Shown piece after piece: positions 36,789 to 45,344 of a DNA stretch of 64,000 nt. Under the pieces are notes generated by a model. The model was not told the DNA's origin. It did no database searches and saw nothing but the letters and a program-made list of their open reading frames with translations. Source of the DNA: JBCCIM01 sp965263205 (GTDB lineage Bacteria > Bacteroidota > Rhodothermia > Rhodothermales > JAHQVL01); NCBI GenBank assembly GCA_965263205.1, contig CBDHHF010000014.1, forward strand, positions 372,001 to 436,000, read 5' to 3'. Position numbers and translations under genes: made by a program. Within the stretch, counting starts at the first letter, position 1. The number at the start of each line of letters is the position of its first letter.

Positions 36789-38279
36789 ATGTCCACACTC
36801 CCTACAGAACCCGTTTCTTACCAGATGTTAATCGCCGGCGAATGGGTAGAGGCAAAAAGCGGTGAGCGCTATCACCGGGATAGCCCTGGCCACGGCATCA
36901 AGGTTGGTACGTACCCACGCGCAGGAGAAGCAGACGTCGATGCCGCCGTGGCAGCAGCCAAAGACGCGTTTGAAGATCAGTCCTGGCGCTTGATGAAAGG
37001 GGCGGATCGGGCCAGGTTGCTGCACAGGGTGAGCGAAATTATTCGCGAAGATGCTGACGAACTCGCGCGCATTGAAGCCCTGGAAAGCGGCAAACCTATC
37101 GCACAAGCGCGGGGAGAAATGGCGGGCACAGCTGACTTGTGGGAATATGCCGCTACGCTTGCGCGGCATACATACGGTGATACCTACAACACTCTCGGCC
37201 CTGACATGCTTGGCATGATTCTACGCGAGCCCATCGGCGTCGTAGGTATGATTACCCCCTGGAATTTCCCACTGTTAATTATTAGCCAAAAGCTGCCTTT
37301 TGCACTGGCAACAGGCTGTACCGCTGTCATTAAACCCAGCGAACTGACACCCGGCACCACACTTCGGCTTGGCCATATTTTGCAAGAGGTTGGATTCCCC
37401 GCCGGCGTGGTAAATATCGTAACTGGATTTGGCAATCCTGCCGGCGCGCGTATCGCTTCGCATCCTGATGTGGATATGATTTCCTTCACGGGTTCTACTG
37501 GCGTTGGAAAAATGATTGTGGGTGCCTCGCAAGGTAACTTGAAAAAGGTATCGCTCGAACTGGGTGGTAAAAACCCACAAATTGTATTTGCGGATGCTGA
37601 TCTGGAAGCCGCCCTGGATGCCGTGGTGTTTGGTGCGTATTTCAACATGGGTGAGTGCTGCAACGCCGGGAGCCGGCTGCTGGTACAGAGCTCTATCGCC
37701 GATCAGTTCGTGAAGCAAGTGCTGGAGCGCGCGAAAACCGTCCCGGTTGGCGACCCGCTAGATGAAGCAACCAAAGTTGGTGCGATCATCAACCAGAACC
37801 AATACGATAAAATTTTTGAGTACATCGAAGCCGGCAAAGCAGACGGCGCTAAACTACAATTAGGCGGGAGCGCGATCGATACCGAAGGAGGCCGCTACAT
37901 CGAGCCCACGGTGTTTACGGATGTCTCGCCAGAAATGGATATCGCAAAAAACGAAATCTTCGGCCCAGTACTTTCCATTATCGAATTCGATACAGTAGAC
38001 GATGCCGTGCGCATCGCCAACGACTCGCTGTACGGCCTATCTGCCGGCGTATGGACGCGCAACATCGATAACGCTTTCCAGGTAGCCCGCAACGTTCGCG
38101 CCGGCACCATATGGATCAACTCCTACATGGATGGCTACCCCGAACTACCGTTTGGTGGTTACAAAGAAAGCGGCCAGGGCAGAGAACTGGGACGCTTTAC
38201 CCTTGACGAATTCTGCGAACTAAAAACCATCCAACTCCACATGGGCCCCCGCACCAACTGGTGGCATAAAGAGGAGTGA
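36789..38279 (+). CDS. Aldehyde dehydrogenase, betaine-aldehyde/ALDH2-like
   Basis: 496 residues, standard length. The NAD site FTGSTGVGKMIVGAS, the general-base segment SLELGGKNPQIV, the nucleophile region FNMGECCNAGSRLLV (C291 aligns with Cys302 of ALDH2) and the C-terminal PFGGYKESGQGRELG are all present. It oxidises an aldehyde, plausibly the product of the GMC enzyme, to the acid. Unusually the last two codons and the stop (GAG GAG TGA) are the first units of a GAGGAGT heptamer array, so the gene end has been formed or overwritten by the repeat. Confidence 0.94.
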   Translation: MSTLPTEPVSYQMLIAGEWVEAKSGERYHRDSPGHGIKVGTYPRAGEADVDAAVAAAKDAFEDQSWRLMKGADRARLLHRVSEIIREDADELARIEALESGKPIAQARGEMAGTADLWEYAATLARHTYGDTYNTLGPDMLGMILREPIGVVGMITPWNFPLLIISQKLPFALATGCTAVIKPSELTPGTTLRLGHILQEVGFPAGVVNIVTGFGNPAGARIASHPDVDMISFTGSTGVGKMIVGASQGNLKKVSLELGGKNPQIVFADADLEAALDAVVFGAYFNMGECCNAGSRLLVQSSIADQFVKQVLERAKTVPVGDPLDEATKVGAIINQNQYDKIFEYIEAGKADGAKLQLGGSAIDTEGGRYIEPTVFTDVSPEMDIAKNEIFGPVLSIIEFDTVDDAVRIANDSLYGLSAGVWTRNIDNAFQVARNVRAGTIWINSYMDGYPELPFGGYKESGQGRELGRFTLDEFCELKTIQLHMGPRTNWWHKEE

Positions 38280-38325
38280 GGAGTGAGGAGTGAGGAGTGA
38301 GGAGTGAGGAGTGAGGAGTGAGGAG
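38271..38325. repeat. Heptamer array (GAGGAGT)7 plus partial
   Basis: Seven perfect copies of GAGGAGT followed by GAGGAGA. It starts inside the aldehyde dehydrogenase coding sequence and supplies its stop codon. Confidence 0.95.
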
Positions 38326-38633
38326 ATAATAACTTCGAAATTCTGAGTTCCTTGCTCGATATTCGTTATTCAAAGGGCTGCAAGCCCCGCAGAGATCCTT
38401 CGCAGGGCTCAGGATGACAAGGATGGAGATGATCAAAAATCCGTATTCAGCAACTCTCCCCCGGTCATGCCGTACTTGATCCGGTACCCAGATAGCCTGT
38501 CTCAGTACCTCAGGTTTTGTTGACAGGCTGCTCGCCCAGATTCTTCGGCTGCCCTCAGAATGACGTGGGTTCGGTACAGAGACAGTCGGACAGGGATCCT
38601 TCGCGGGGCGCAGGAAGACATGGTTCAGAACAG
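38326..38633. repeat. Intergenic island of dispersed repeat fragments
   Basis: This non-coding stretch contains AGATCCTTCGCAGGGCTC (about 38390) and related ATTCTTCGGCTGCCCTCAG and GATCCTTCGCGGGGCGCAG pieces, a half-palindrome GTCATGCCGTACTTGATCC (about 38464) matching the palindrome at 48793-48885, and a hairpin AGCCTGTC...GACAGGCT (38494-38530 region). No gene is seen. Confidence 0.7.
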
Positions 38634-38717
38634 ATCAACACTCAGCAATCAACACTCAGCAATCAACACTCAGCAATCAACACTCAGCAATCAACACTCA
38701 GCAATCAACACTCCTCC
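38634..38717. repeat. 14-mer tandem array
   Basis: Five perfect direct repeats of ATCAACACTCAGCA and a partial sixth, head to tail with no spacers. The unit is twice seven bases. Confidence 0.95.
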
Positions 38718-38725
38718 TAAAACGA

Positions 38726-38759
38726 CGAATGCCGAGCGAAGCAAATCACTCGGCATTCG
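38726..38759. terminator. Hairpin at the convergent junction before the choice-of-anchor-B gene
   Basis: CGAATGCCGAG and its exact reverse complement CTCGGCATTCG form an 11-bp stem with a 12-nt loop, 20 bp beyond the stop of the leftward gene. There is no T-run, so termination is a guess. The CGGCATTCGA word is shared with the 55761 array. Confidence 0.45.
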
Positions 38760-38779
38760 ACACTCGAAACTCGGCATTC

Positions 38780-41221
38780 CTACAAATCCACATCCTGCTT
38801 TTTCAGCAAGAACATCCCTTCACCTCGGCTACTTACGGCGATGATACCGCTCTTGAAGTAGGGATAATTGCTCCATGAGCCGCCAAATCCAGGTTCGTCT
38901 TCACCAAATGGGACCGTATCAAAGTGTGCTACTTCTACCGGATTCTCTGGGTCGGTAATATCCAGGATACGCAGGCCGGCCTGGTAGTTGGATTGGTACA
39001 TCAGGTTACCCCGGATGTAGAGGTTGTGGTCGCTCGCTTTGGAGTCGAGCATGAACTCTTCCACCAGAATCGGATCTTCGAGCTCGCTCACATCCCAGAT
39101 CAACGTACGGGTCTGACCAACAGAGCCGTTCATTTCGTCCAACTCGTCGTTCATGTAAAAGTATTTCTGATCTTCGGTTAACCATCCCTGGTGCGTGTAG
39201 GCAAGATTGGGATAGGTTGTTTGTGAGATGGTAGATGGATTCTCCTTATCAGACACATCTGCAATGATGAACGAGCCGCCATTCGAATTCAGGCAAACCT
39301 CTTTGCCCTGGAATGATGCGTCGGGGCCACGATAGACTACGCACTGTGCGTCGTGGGTACCGCCGGCACCCTGCTGGCTAAAGCAACCCGCAAACGTAGG
39401 ATTTACCGGATCCTGAACGTTGATCATGTGCAACTGTCCGCCACAAACTGTACCACCGGCGCGGTTGCCCACAGCGTATGCATATCCGGTTTCTTCGTTG
39501 ATTACAATGTTGTGTGTGCTGTGTACGCCATCATAATGGGCTGTCTGCTCAAACGTCTTGGGCATTTCAGAAGCCGGCACGTCGCGGAGCTGACGCAGAT
39601 CAAAAATCTGCACACCGTGCTCACCAGCGCCATCAGCCACAACAAACGCATGGTCTTTATATACCTTCACATCCCGCCAGCCACTACCTGGTGATCCTTC
39701 CGTTTTCATCATCTGACCCACGTATACCGGGTTGTAAGGATCACGGATATCGATGAACGCAACGCCGTCCTCACGACCTTGCAACACGTACTCAGCACCC
39801 GTTTCAGGGTCTTCCCATCCCCAAATATCGGTCATTTTTGAACCACGATAGGGCGAGATTTCGCTACGTGACATGAAGGAAATCAAGTCAACTTTTTCGC
39901 AATCAAAGTGGCTTGCCGCACCATCTTCACATACTACCTTTTCTCCTTTTACAGAAAGGAGATGGGCAACTTCGCTAATAAGCGAGCCAGTGGCAGCCCA
40001 TGCCCCCATGCCGGCAGATTCATAGACGGTAGCCAATCCCTCTTCATAATCTGCACGTGGCGAGCCTACAACAGCAACGCCGTTGTGGACGCCAACACCA
40101 ACACCAAAAGCAGGAGCACTGCGTTCATCAGCCGGCATGATCGCGTGCATGGCTGTCCAGCCACCCGTTTCTCCACGCTGATACGCGTACACGCTGCCTG
40201 CCGTGTTTGAAGCCAACAGGGTATGCGCTGAAAGGGCCAGTTGGCGACCAAAGTTACCGCCTCTTCTTGAGCGGTGGACAAACGCACTGAGTTGGCCAGC
40301 TACATTCCAGTTGCCTTCGCTGTCCATCGCAAATCCAAAAATAACCCCTGTTGTGTTATGGCGCGGCGCGCTCACATACAGCTCCTCACCCTGTGCAGCC
40401 AGGTCGGCGCCAAAGAACGTCCGCTCTGCAAGTTGCTGCGTAGGTGCTACCATACCTTTTTTCCATGTGCCGGTAGCCTCATCGAGCATATAGCTATATA
40501 CAGCACCTGCGCTTTCAGATGTACCAGGCGCTCCAACAAAGATGTGATTCTGGATACCTGTAACGCTGTAACCGTAGCCGTCTGAGGTCGATTCATCAGG
40601 CGTTAGCATGGCTTCCTGCATCCAGCCATCAGCAGATTTCTTAAAGACAAACACCTGCCCGGACGCAGCGTTTTCGTTTCTTCCTGATGCACGCAGTCCT
40701 AGCGCCGGCTTCAGGAAAGCGGTGACAACGATGCGGTCACCAGCCAGAGCCACGGCACGCGAGCGAAAGCCGCCTCGTGCAGCAGCGCCGCCAAACTCCA
40801 TTTGTGCGTTCATCCCTTCAGGCTTCACCATGCCTGTTTCCTGCCACGAACCATCCGCTTGCTTTTCATACACGTAGACTGTGGCTGCACCTGGTGCGCC
40901 TACGATTAACGTTTGTCCATCTGTAGCTAACGACCGACCGTAGAAATCGCCGATGCGTCCGTCGCTCGCCTGCATTCTGTTGGTTTCTACCCAGGCGCCA
41001 TCATCAGCGCGGGTATAGTGGTAAACGGTGCCAGCCGGCTCATCGCCACGAGGCCAGCCTACAGGAGCAGATCCGACAAAAATATCAGCCTCAGAAACGG
41101 CTAATGCCCCACCAAAACCAAGGCCTGTTGCAGCCTCAATTCCCTGGATTTTTTGCGCATGAGCACAGGTCACAAACAGCATCAGCGCAAGCGCTGAAAA
41201 CAAAGCTTTTCGAAGCAGCAT
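38780..41221 (-). CDS. Choice-of-anchor B family secreted protein
   Basis: 813 residues with a signal peptide (ALFSALALMLFVTCAHAQK). The N-terminal half (about 25-420) has FG-GAP/integrin-like propeller repeats (GDFYGRSLATDGQTLIVGAP, RTFFGADLAAQGEELYVSAP, FGRQLALSAHTLLAS). The C-terminal half (about 440-810) matches the choice-of-anchor B domain, with LVIVD-like blades (GVAFIDIRDPYNPVYVG; QLHMINVQDPVNPTFAGCF; LRILDITDPENPVEVAHF) and YDGVHSTHNIVINEE. Many relatives carry a C-terminal anchor; this one ends just after the last blade (MFLLKKQDVDL), so it may be released or use another anchor. Binding or surface role; no enzyme motif. Confidence 0.9.
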   Translation of the reverse strand: MLLRKALFSALALMLFVTCAHAQKIQGIEAATGLGFGGALAVSEADIFVGSAPVGWPRGDEPAGTVYHYTRADDGAWVETNRMQASDGRIGDFYGRSLATDGQTLIVGAPGAATVYVYEKQADGSWQETGMVKPEGMNAQMEFGGAAARGGFRSRAVALAGDRIVVTAFLKPALGLRASGRNENAASGQVFVFKKSADGWMQEAMLTPDESTSDGYGYSVTGIQNHIFVGAPGTSESAGAVYSYMLDEATGTWKKGMVAPTQQLAERTFFGADLAAQGEELYVSAPRHNTTGVIFGFAMDSEGNWNVAGQLSAFVHRSRRGGNFGRQLALSAHTLLASNTAGSVYAYQRGETGGWTAMHAIMPADERSAPAFGVGVGVHNGVAVVGSPRADYEEGLATVYESAGMGAWAATGSLISEVAHLLSVKGEKVVCEDGAASHFDCEKVDLISFMSRSEISPYRGSKMTDIWGWEDPETGAEYVLQGREDGVAFIDIRDPYNPVYVGQMMKTEGSPGSGWRDVKVYKDHAFVVADGAGEHGVQIFDLRQLRDVPASEMPKTFEQTAHYDGVHSTHNIVINEETGYAYAVGNRAGGTVCGGQLHMINVQDPVNPTFAGCFSQQGAGGTHDAQCVVYRGPDASFQGKEVCLNSNGGSFIIADVSDKENPSTISQTTYPNLAYTHQGWLTEDQKYFYMNDELDEMNGSVGQTRTLIWDVSELEDPILVEEFMLDSKASDHNLYIRGNLMYQSNYQAGLRILDITDPENPVEVAHFDTVPFGEDEPGFGGSWSNYPYFKSGIIAVSSRGEGMFLLKKQDVDL

Positions 41222-41399
41222 GGTTTTTAGGTTAATGCCTGGAAAATTTCTTATCGATTAATGATAAGTTTTTATTCCCAAAAAACCACGCAAAGCGAAT
41301 TCAGCGGTAGAAGTGGCGGTTGAATTGTTTAACCTTCCCACTGAACGGGTGCACAGCACTTACACAGCACTGGTGCATACGTGCAATACATTCAGACAA

Positions 41400-41990
41400 T
41401 CAATTAAGCGCTGAAATCAACACACCAACAGTAAATCCAAAAACACCACCTAATGCACCAATCCAGAGGTTTTTGATCTGGCGGGCCCGTATGGTTTTGC
41501 GGGTTAAATCTACCGATGCATCCAGTTGGTCGTTGAGTTGATTGATTTGCTCGCGTAATTGCACATTGGCAGAGTCATACACAGCCACGCGTTGCTCCTG
41601 GAGTGACGCAATTTCTTCGAGGCGTTTGAACTTCTCGACATGAATGGAATCGAGTACCTGCCACTGGCGATCGCGCAATTCGTAGTTCAGGATTTGCAAA
41701 TCGAGGGTTTTGACCACTTCGACGCCCGGGCCGAACACGTCTTTTTTAAGCACAACCAGCGGATAGTTATTTGCATTGGTCAACCGGCTGGCGAGTTCAG
41801 CAAGGCTTGCCCGGTCTGGTACCTCGATGTACTGAAATGTTACCCGATCGTTTGTTTGGGTAGTAAAGGTCTCCACTTTGCTCAAAAAAGTGGATGCGCC
41901 ATTTTCCTGGGCATGTACGGTAGTCCCCAAAAAGGGAAATAACAGAATTCCTGCGATGATCAGGGTGGCTGTTTTTTTTACGGTGTTCAT
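41400..41990 (-). CDS. Exported coiled-coil protein with C-terminal membrane anchor
   Basis: 196 residues from Met at 41990 (the frame extends to 42032, but this Met starts a signal peptide: MNTVKKTATLIIAGILLF ... VHAQE). A small N-terminal domain is followed by a coiled coil (about 105-160: FKRLEEIASLQEQRVAVYDS, LREQINQLNDQLD) and a C-terminal transmembrane helix (LWIGALGGVFGFTVGVLIS). The topology is thus periplasmic with a C-terminal anchor, the reverse of its three upstream neighbours. I do not recognise a family. It is the last gene of the leftward coiled-coil/CHAP cassette, 50 bp after its neighbour. Confidence 0.75.
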   Translation of the reverse strand: MNTVKKTATLIIAGILLFPFLGTTVHAQENGASTFLSKVETFTTQTNDRVTFQYIEVPDRASLAELASRLTNANNYPLVVLKKDVFGPGVEVVKTLDLQILNYELRDRQWQVLDSIHVEKFKRLEEIASLQEQRVAVYDSANVQLREQINQLNDQLDASVDLTRKTIRARQIKNLWIGALGGVFGFTVGVLISALN

Positions 41991-42040
41991 GTGATTATTC
42001 CAGGATATTGTCGTAAATGGGTTGAGCAGCATCAGCCGTT

Positions 42041-42433
42041 TTATTGACCGCCGTCTGACACCTCAACGGGATTTGAGGTTACAGTCAGGCCTTCAGAAGC
42101 AGCAATACCCGCGAGGCTTTTGTCAATCTCAACTTGCAACGCTTTGATGTTATCGCCATAGCCGGCAATTTTTGCAGCTGTATGCTCTTCCTCAGCATTG
42201 AGCAAATCGATATAGGTACGCGCACTGTCGATCCGACTTAACAACAACTGATCGCGTTCAGCAGTTATCCGATTGATTTCATCCACCCGCGCAATGATTT
42301 GGTCCTGCTGTTCACGAATCAGATCCAACTCGCGCTTTACGTCTTGCTTGCGCGCGCTTTCTCCCCGCAGGTAAACCCCGGAAAAGAAAACAGCAACCAG
42401 CATCGCGATTAAACTGATATAATTGTTGTTCAT
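42041..42433 (-). CDS. Small one-TM coiled-coil protein, paralogue 1
   Basis: 130 residues. An N-terminal membrane helix with the shared block SLIAMLVAVFFSGVYLRGES is followed by a basic patch (ARKQDVKREL) and a long coiled coil to about residue 110. The same N-terminal module (LIxxxVAVFFxGxxLxGExxRKQxVKxxL) occurs in the proteins at 42555 and 42949. It resembles i-spanin-like or septal coiled-coil proteins in shape only. Function unknown; context is two CHAP amidohydrolases upstream. Confidence 0.75.
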   Translation of the reverse strand: MNNNYISLIAMLVAVFFSGVYLRGESARKQDVKRELDLIREQQDQIIARVDEINRITAERDQLLLSRIDSARTYIDLLNAEEEHTAAKIAGYGDNIKALQVEIDKSLAGIAASEGLTVTSNPVEVSDGGQ

Positions 42434-42554
42434 AACGCAGTTGCCTTGGCAGTGGCAGAAAAATAAGTACTACTCAGTTCGATTCTTTTTGTCAGATCCC
42501 TCGCATACTCGAAGGTTACAGCCTTGCCTCTATGCATATTTTCTTCAGACAAAG

Positions 42555-42947
42555 CTAATTGTCAATAATGAACCCGGAGCTGTCATTGACTCGCTGGCGG
42601 TTTTGCTGCCGGCGGTTTCCGAGTTGCTGATTTCTCCGTTCCGATGCTTCAAGTGCCTCGCGTTGCGCAAGCTCCTTTTCATTGAGCGCCGCCAGCGCCG
42701 TGTACGCTTCGCTAATTTCGCTAACGAGCCGTGCATCTTCCGCCGCCAATTCGGTTTGCACCTGGTCTACGCGCGCAAGCGACTGTTCTGTCAGTTGCTG
42801 TATTTCGCGTAGTTGCTCCTTGACTTCCTGTTTGCGCACCCGCTCTCCCTGCAAAAATGTGCCGGCAAAAAAGACGGACACAATCAGGGCCCCAAGGCTG
42901 AGGTAATTAGGATGCGCCAACGCGGTTGTAACAACAGTATTAATCAT
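42555..42947 (-). CDS. Small one-TM coiled-coil protein, paralogue 2
   Basis: 130 residues. The N-terminal membrane segment (LSLGALIVSVFFAGTFLQGE) and basic patch RVRKQEVKEQL match the paralogues at 42041 and 42949, then comes a Gln/Glu-rich coiled coil. Its ATG is 1 bp past the stop of the CHAP protein at 42949-43980, so translation is coupled. It lacks any enzymatic domain, as if it were the CHAP protein's N-terminal module alone. Confidence 0.75.
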   Translation of the reverse strand: MINTVVTTALAHPNYLSLGALIVSVFFAGTFLQGERVRKQEVKEQLREIQQLTEQSLARVDQVQTELAAEDARLVSEISEAYTALAALNEKELAQREALEASERRNQQLGNRRQQNRQRVNDSSGFIIDN

Positions 42948-42948
42948 G

Positions 42949-43980
42949 TTAGTTCACGCGGACAGGGGTAAAGTGAGTAATACGAAACGCGCTACCGGGA
43001 CTCAGCATGCGCTTTCGAAAATAAACACCATCGCCTTCCCGCTGATTGCCTTGCTTGCCCGAAGTTGTGTTGGCCTCAACCGTAGTCCCGGCTTGCCCTT
43101 CCCAATCGATGACAAATCCGATGTGGCCGGAAGGGTCTCGGGGATCGCGGGCATTACGCGCCCAGATAACAAGCGTACCAGGCTCAATGCGCGTTCCCCC
43201 ACGCAGCACAATGCGGGATTCGATGCTATTGCGTGTGATAAATTTACGCGCCCCTGCAGAGCGAACCGTTGGCAGGGCGACATCGCCGGCTTCATCCAGG
43301 CAATACGACACAAAGGCAGCGCAATAAGGAAAACTGCGCCATTTGCCAAAGCGATCTTTGGAAGGAAACAGGTTAACGGCAGCCAGGAATTTTTCAACAT
43401 CTGGGCCACGATTTGAGCCAGGTGGCACCTCACGTACCCCTTTCTCAGCAAACATCCGAGCTATGCCAAGGAAAGCCGGCTCACGCGATGCTTCTTCGAT
43501 GGTTGCCGGCTGCGGCGTGGCTGCCAACAAGGGCTGCCCGACAAATGTCTGAATAGGATTAAAGTCTATCGAATCGTTTGCGGTGATATCGGGGTCGAGT
43601 CCTACAGAATGGATACTATCGGCCTCAATGATAAAATCGGGTACCGCGTTGATCTCCCGCCAAAGCGAGGCAAGTTGATCGTTAACCTGGTCGATTTTCT
43701 GCCCAAGCGAATCGATGCGATTGCGAGACAGTTCTTCTTCGCGATCCAGCTTGCTCACCTCCTCTTTAGCAAAGGCGATTTGCAATTTCAGCAGACTGTC
43801 TTTCTCAGCCGTAACGCGTACGATGTTAGCTACAATTGCGTTGATTTCATCTTGCCGCTGTTCAATCGCCGATAGTTCGCGCTTGATTTGCTGCTTCCGG
43901 GCGCGTTCGCCCCGGAGAAAGATGCCGGCAAAGAAGACCGCCACAATCAAGGCAATAAGATGTAAATATTTACTATCCAT
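42949..43980 (-). CDS. Membrane-anchored coiled-coil CHAP-type amidohydrolase
   Basis: 343 residues. An N-terminal TM helix (HLIALIVAVFFAGIFLRGER), a basic patch and a coiled coil (about 28-112) are shared with the two small paralogues. After a linker (115-170) comes a CHAP/NlpC-like domain: SFPYCAAFVSYCLDEAG with nucleophile C220, GHIGFVIDW with H286, then VEAN (E302/N304). These enzymes hydrolyse peptidoglycan amide bonds. The anchor places the catalytic domain in the periplasm at the end of a rod. The C-terminus RKRMLSPGSAFRIT is nearly identical in the lipoprotein at 44061, showing recent duplication of the catalytic domain. Confidence 0.85.
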   Translation of the reverse strand: MDSKYLHLIALIVAVFFAGIFLRGERARKQQIKRELSAIEQRQDEINAIVANIVRVTAEKDSLLKLQIAFAKEEVSKLDREEELSRNRIDSLGQKIDQVNDQLASLWREINAVPDFIIEADSIHSVGLDPDITANDSIDFNPIQTFVGQPLLAATPQPATIEEASREPAFLGIARMFAEKGVREVPPGSNRGPDVEKFLAAVNLFPSKDRFGKWRSFPYCAAFVSYCLDEAGDVALPTVRSAGARKFITRNSIESRIVLRGGTRIEPGTLVIWARNARDPRDPSGHIGFVIDWEGQAGTTVEANTTSGKQGNQREGDGVYFRKRMLSPGSAFRITHFTPVRVN

Positions 43981-44060
43981 ACATGCCTCCCACGCGCAGC
44001 GGGCACAATCCAGGTGCTTCTAAACAGTGTCTGTATGTAGGCTCAAGCAGCAATTGACAC

Positions 44061-44792
44061 TCACTGATTCTGATAAACGACCGGAGTAAAATCTGTAATT
44101 CGAAACGCGCTCCCCGGACTCAGCATCCGTTTCCGCTGGTACACACCACCTCCATCACGCTGATCTCCTTCATCACCAGGACCGGTATTCCCCTCGATGG
44201 TGATCCCTTCCTGGCCATCCCATTCGACGACAAACCCAATATGTCCTCGCGTGTCAGCAGGATCGCGCTTGGCTTTCCAGATAACCAATGTACCTGGGGC
44301 AATCGGCACCGTCCCTCGCTGTACTTCATTAGCCCGGATGCTATTGCCAGTAATGAATTTACGCGCACCGGCTGATCGTACCAGGGGCAAGGCCACTTCG
44401 CCGGCTTCATCCAAACAAAACGAAGCAAACGCAGCACAATACGGGAAACTCTTCCAATTGCCCTCATCATCCTGAAACGGCTTCAATCCCACAGCCGCTA
44501 AAAACTTCTCCACTGCCTCGCCACGATTGGAGTCCTTTGGATTCTCAACAATACCAACATACACGCCGGCAGAATCCAGGTGCATCAGAGGCGGCGGTGG
44601 CTCCGGAGGCGGGTCAAAAAAAGGTTCGCCCGTGTGCAACGTATCCGGCAACCCGCCAATTTCATCTGGCAGGTTTGCAAATGAAGAAGCAATGCTCAAA
44701 TCAGGATCTTGCTTCACCGAATGAAAGCCGGGCTCTTTTTCTGAACAAGCCAGATTAAGCAGTAGCAACGCAGGCAGCAATAATGATCGCAT
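44061..44792 (-). CDS. CHAP-type amidohydrolase lipoprotein
   Basis: 243 residues from Met at 44792, chosen because it opens a lipoprotein signal (MRSLLLPALLLLNLACSEKE, acylated C16); the frame runs on to 44843. A Pro-rich linker (FFDPPPEPPPPL) leads to a CHAP domain with SFPYCAAFASFCLDEAG (C119), GHIGFVVEWDG (H184) and IEGN (E200/N202), close to that of the 42949 protein. Probably a periplasmic, lipid-anchored peptidoglycan hydrolase. It overlaps the three-TM gene upstream by 38 bp and precedes its membrane-anchored paralogue by 80 bp. Confidence 0.85.
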   Translation of the reverse strand: MRSLLLPALLLLNLACSEKEPGFHSVKQDPDLSIASSFANLPDEIGGLPDTLHTGEPFFDPPPEPPPPLMHLDSAGVYVGIVENPKDSNRGEAVEKFLAAVGLKPFQDDEGNWKSFPYCAAFASFCLDEAGEVALPLVRSAGARKFITGNSIRANEVQRGTVPIAPGTLVIWKAKRDPADTRGHIGFVVEWDGQEGITIEGNTGPGDEGDQRDGGGVYQRKRMLSPGSAFRITDFTPVVYQNQ

Positions 44793-45051
44793 ATCCCAGA
44801 AAGAAAATGCTAAGCGGAAGGTTCTTCTGTTTGATGATTTCATCGACGGTGTCGACGTCTTTCAACACCAATAAATCAAAAAGATAAAAGAGGAAAAGCG
44901 CTATGAATACTTTGGCAAATGCAACGGCAAACGCTGAGAATTCAATGGCATAATTGAACGTATACCAGACGCTAACAACGGAGAGCACAAGAAGAAGAAC
45001 AAAAAACTGCCAGTATTTCAGGCCGCCGACTGCGGATTTCGCATCGCTCAT
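44755..45051 (-). CDS. Small three-TM membrane protein, DUF350-like or holin-like
   Basis: 98 residues with three hydrophobic helices (about 14-36, 41-63 and 78-97). The segment VDEIIKQKNLPLSIFFLGYA resembles the eIxxxNxxxAI pattern of DUF350 membrane proteins; by size and topology it also resembles class I holins. Its 3' end overlaps the start of the CHAP lipoprotein gene. First gene of the leftward cassette. I cannot decide between the two readings. Confidence 0.7.
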   Translation of the reverse strand: MSDAKSAVGGLKYWQFFVLLLVLSVVSVWYTFNYAIEFSAFAVAFAKVFIALFLFYLFDLLVLKDVDTVDEIIKQKNLPLSIFFLGYAIIIAACVATA

Positions 45052-45344
45052 GGACTGTCTACCTCAAGAAAAATAGGTGGTTGAGTGGGTGTCAACGACA
45101 TCGCGTGATGTCTTCGATTGCAGAATTTAACGCCTTAAAGGCCATATTGCTAATTGAAAAGCAAAATTAGTGCAATCACACGAGTGGTGGTACGGGTGGT
45201 GCGGTGTTTAATAAGTCCTTCCAGTGCTGGGCTTAAGAAGAAATAGCCGGCGCTGCTGCTGAATCGAATTGGTGGCTACAAAGCGATGAGCACTGCACTA
45301 CAACAACCTAAACGTTGGAGAAAAACGATCCTACCCAGGCGGGA

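Noticed and set aside
38634..38717. CRISPR-like direct repeats
   Set aside because: The 14-bp units follow each other without spacers and no cas genes are present, so this is a tandem array.
41400..45051. Prophage remnant
   Set aside because: Only lysis-like gene types are present; no capsid, tail, terminase, integrase or attachment repeats were found, so I report it as a cassette and not as a prophage.
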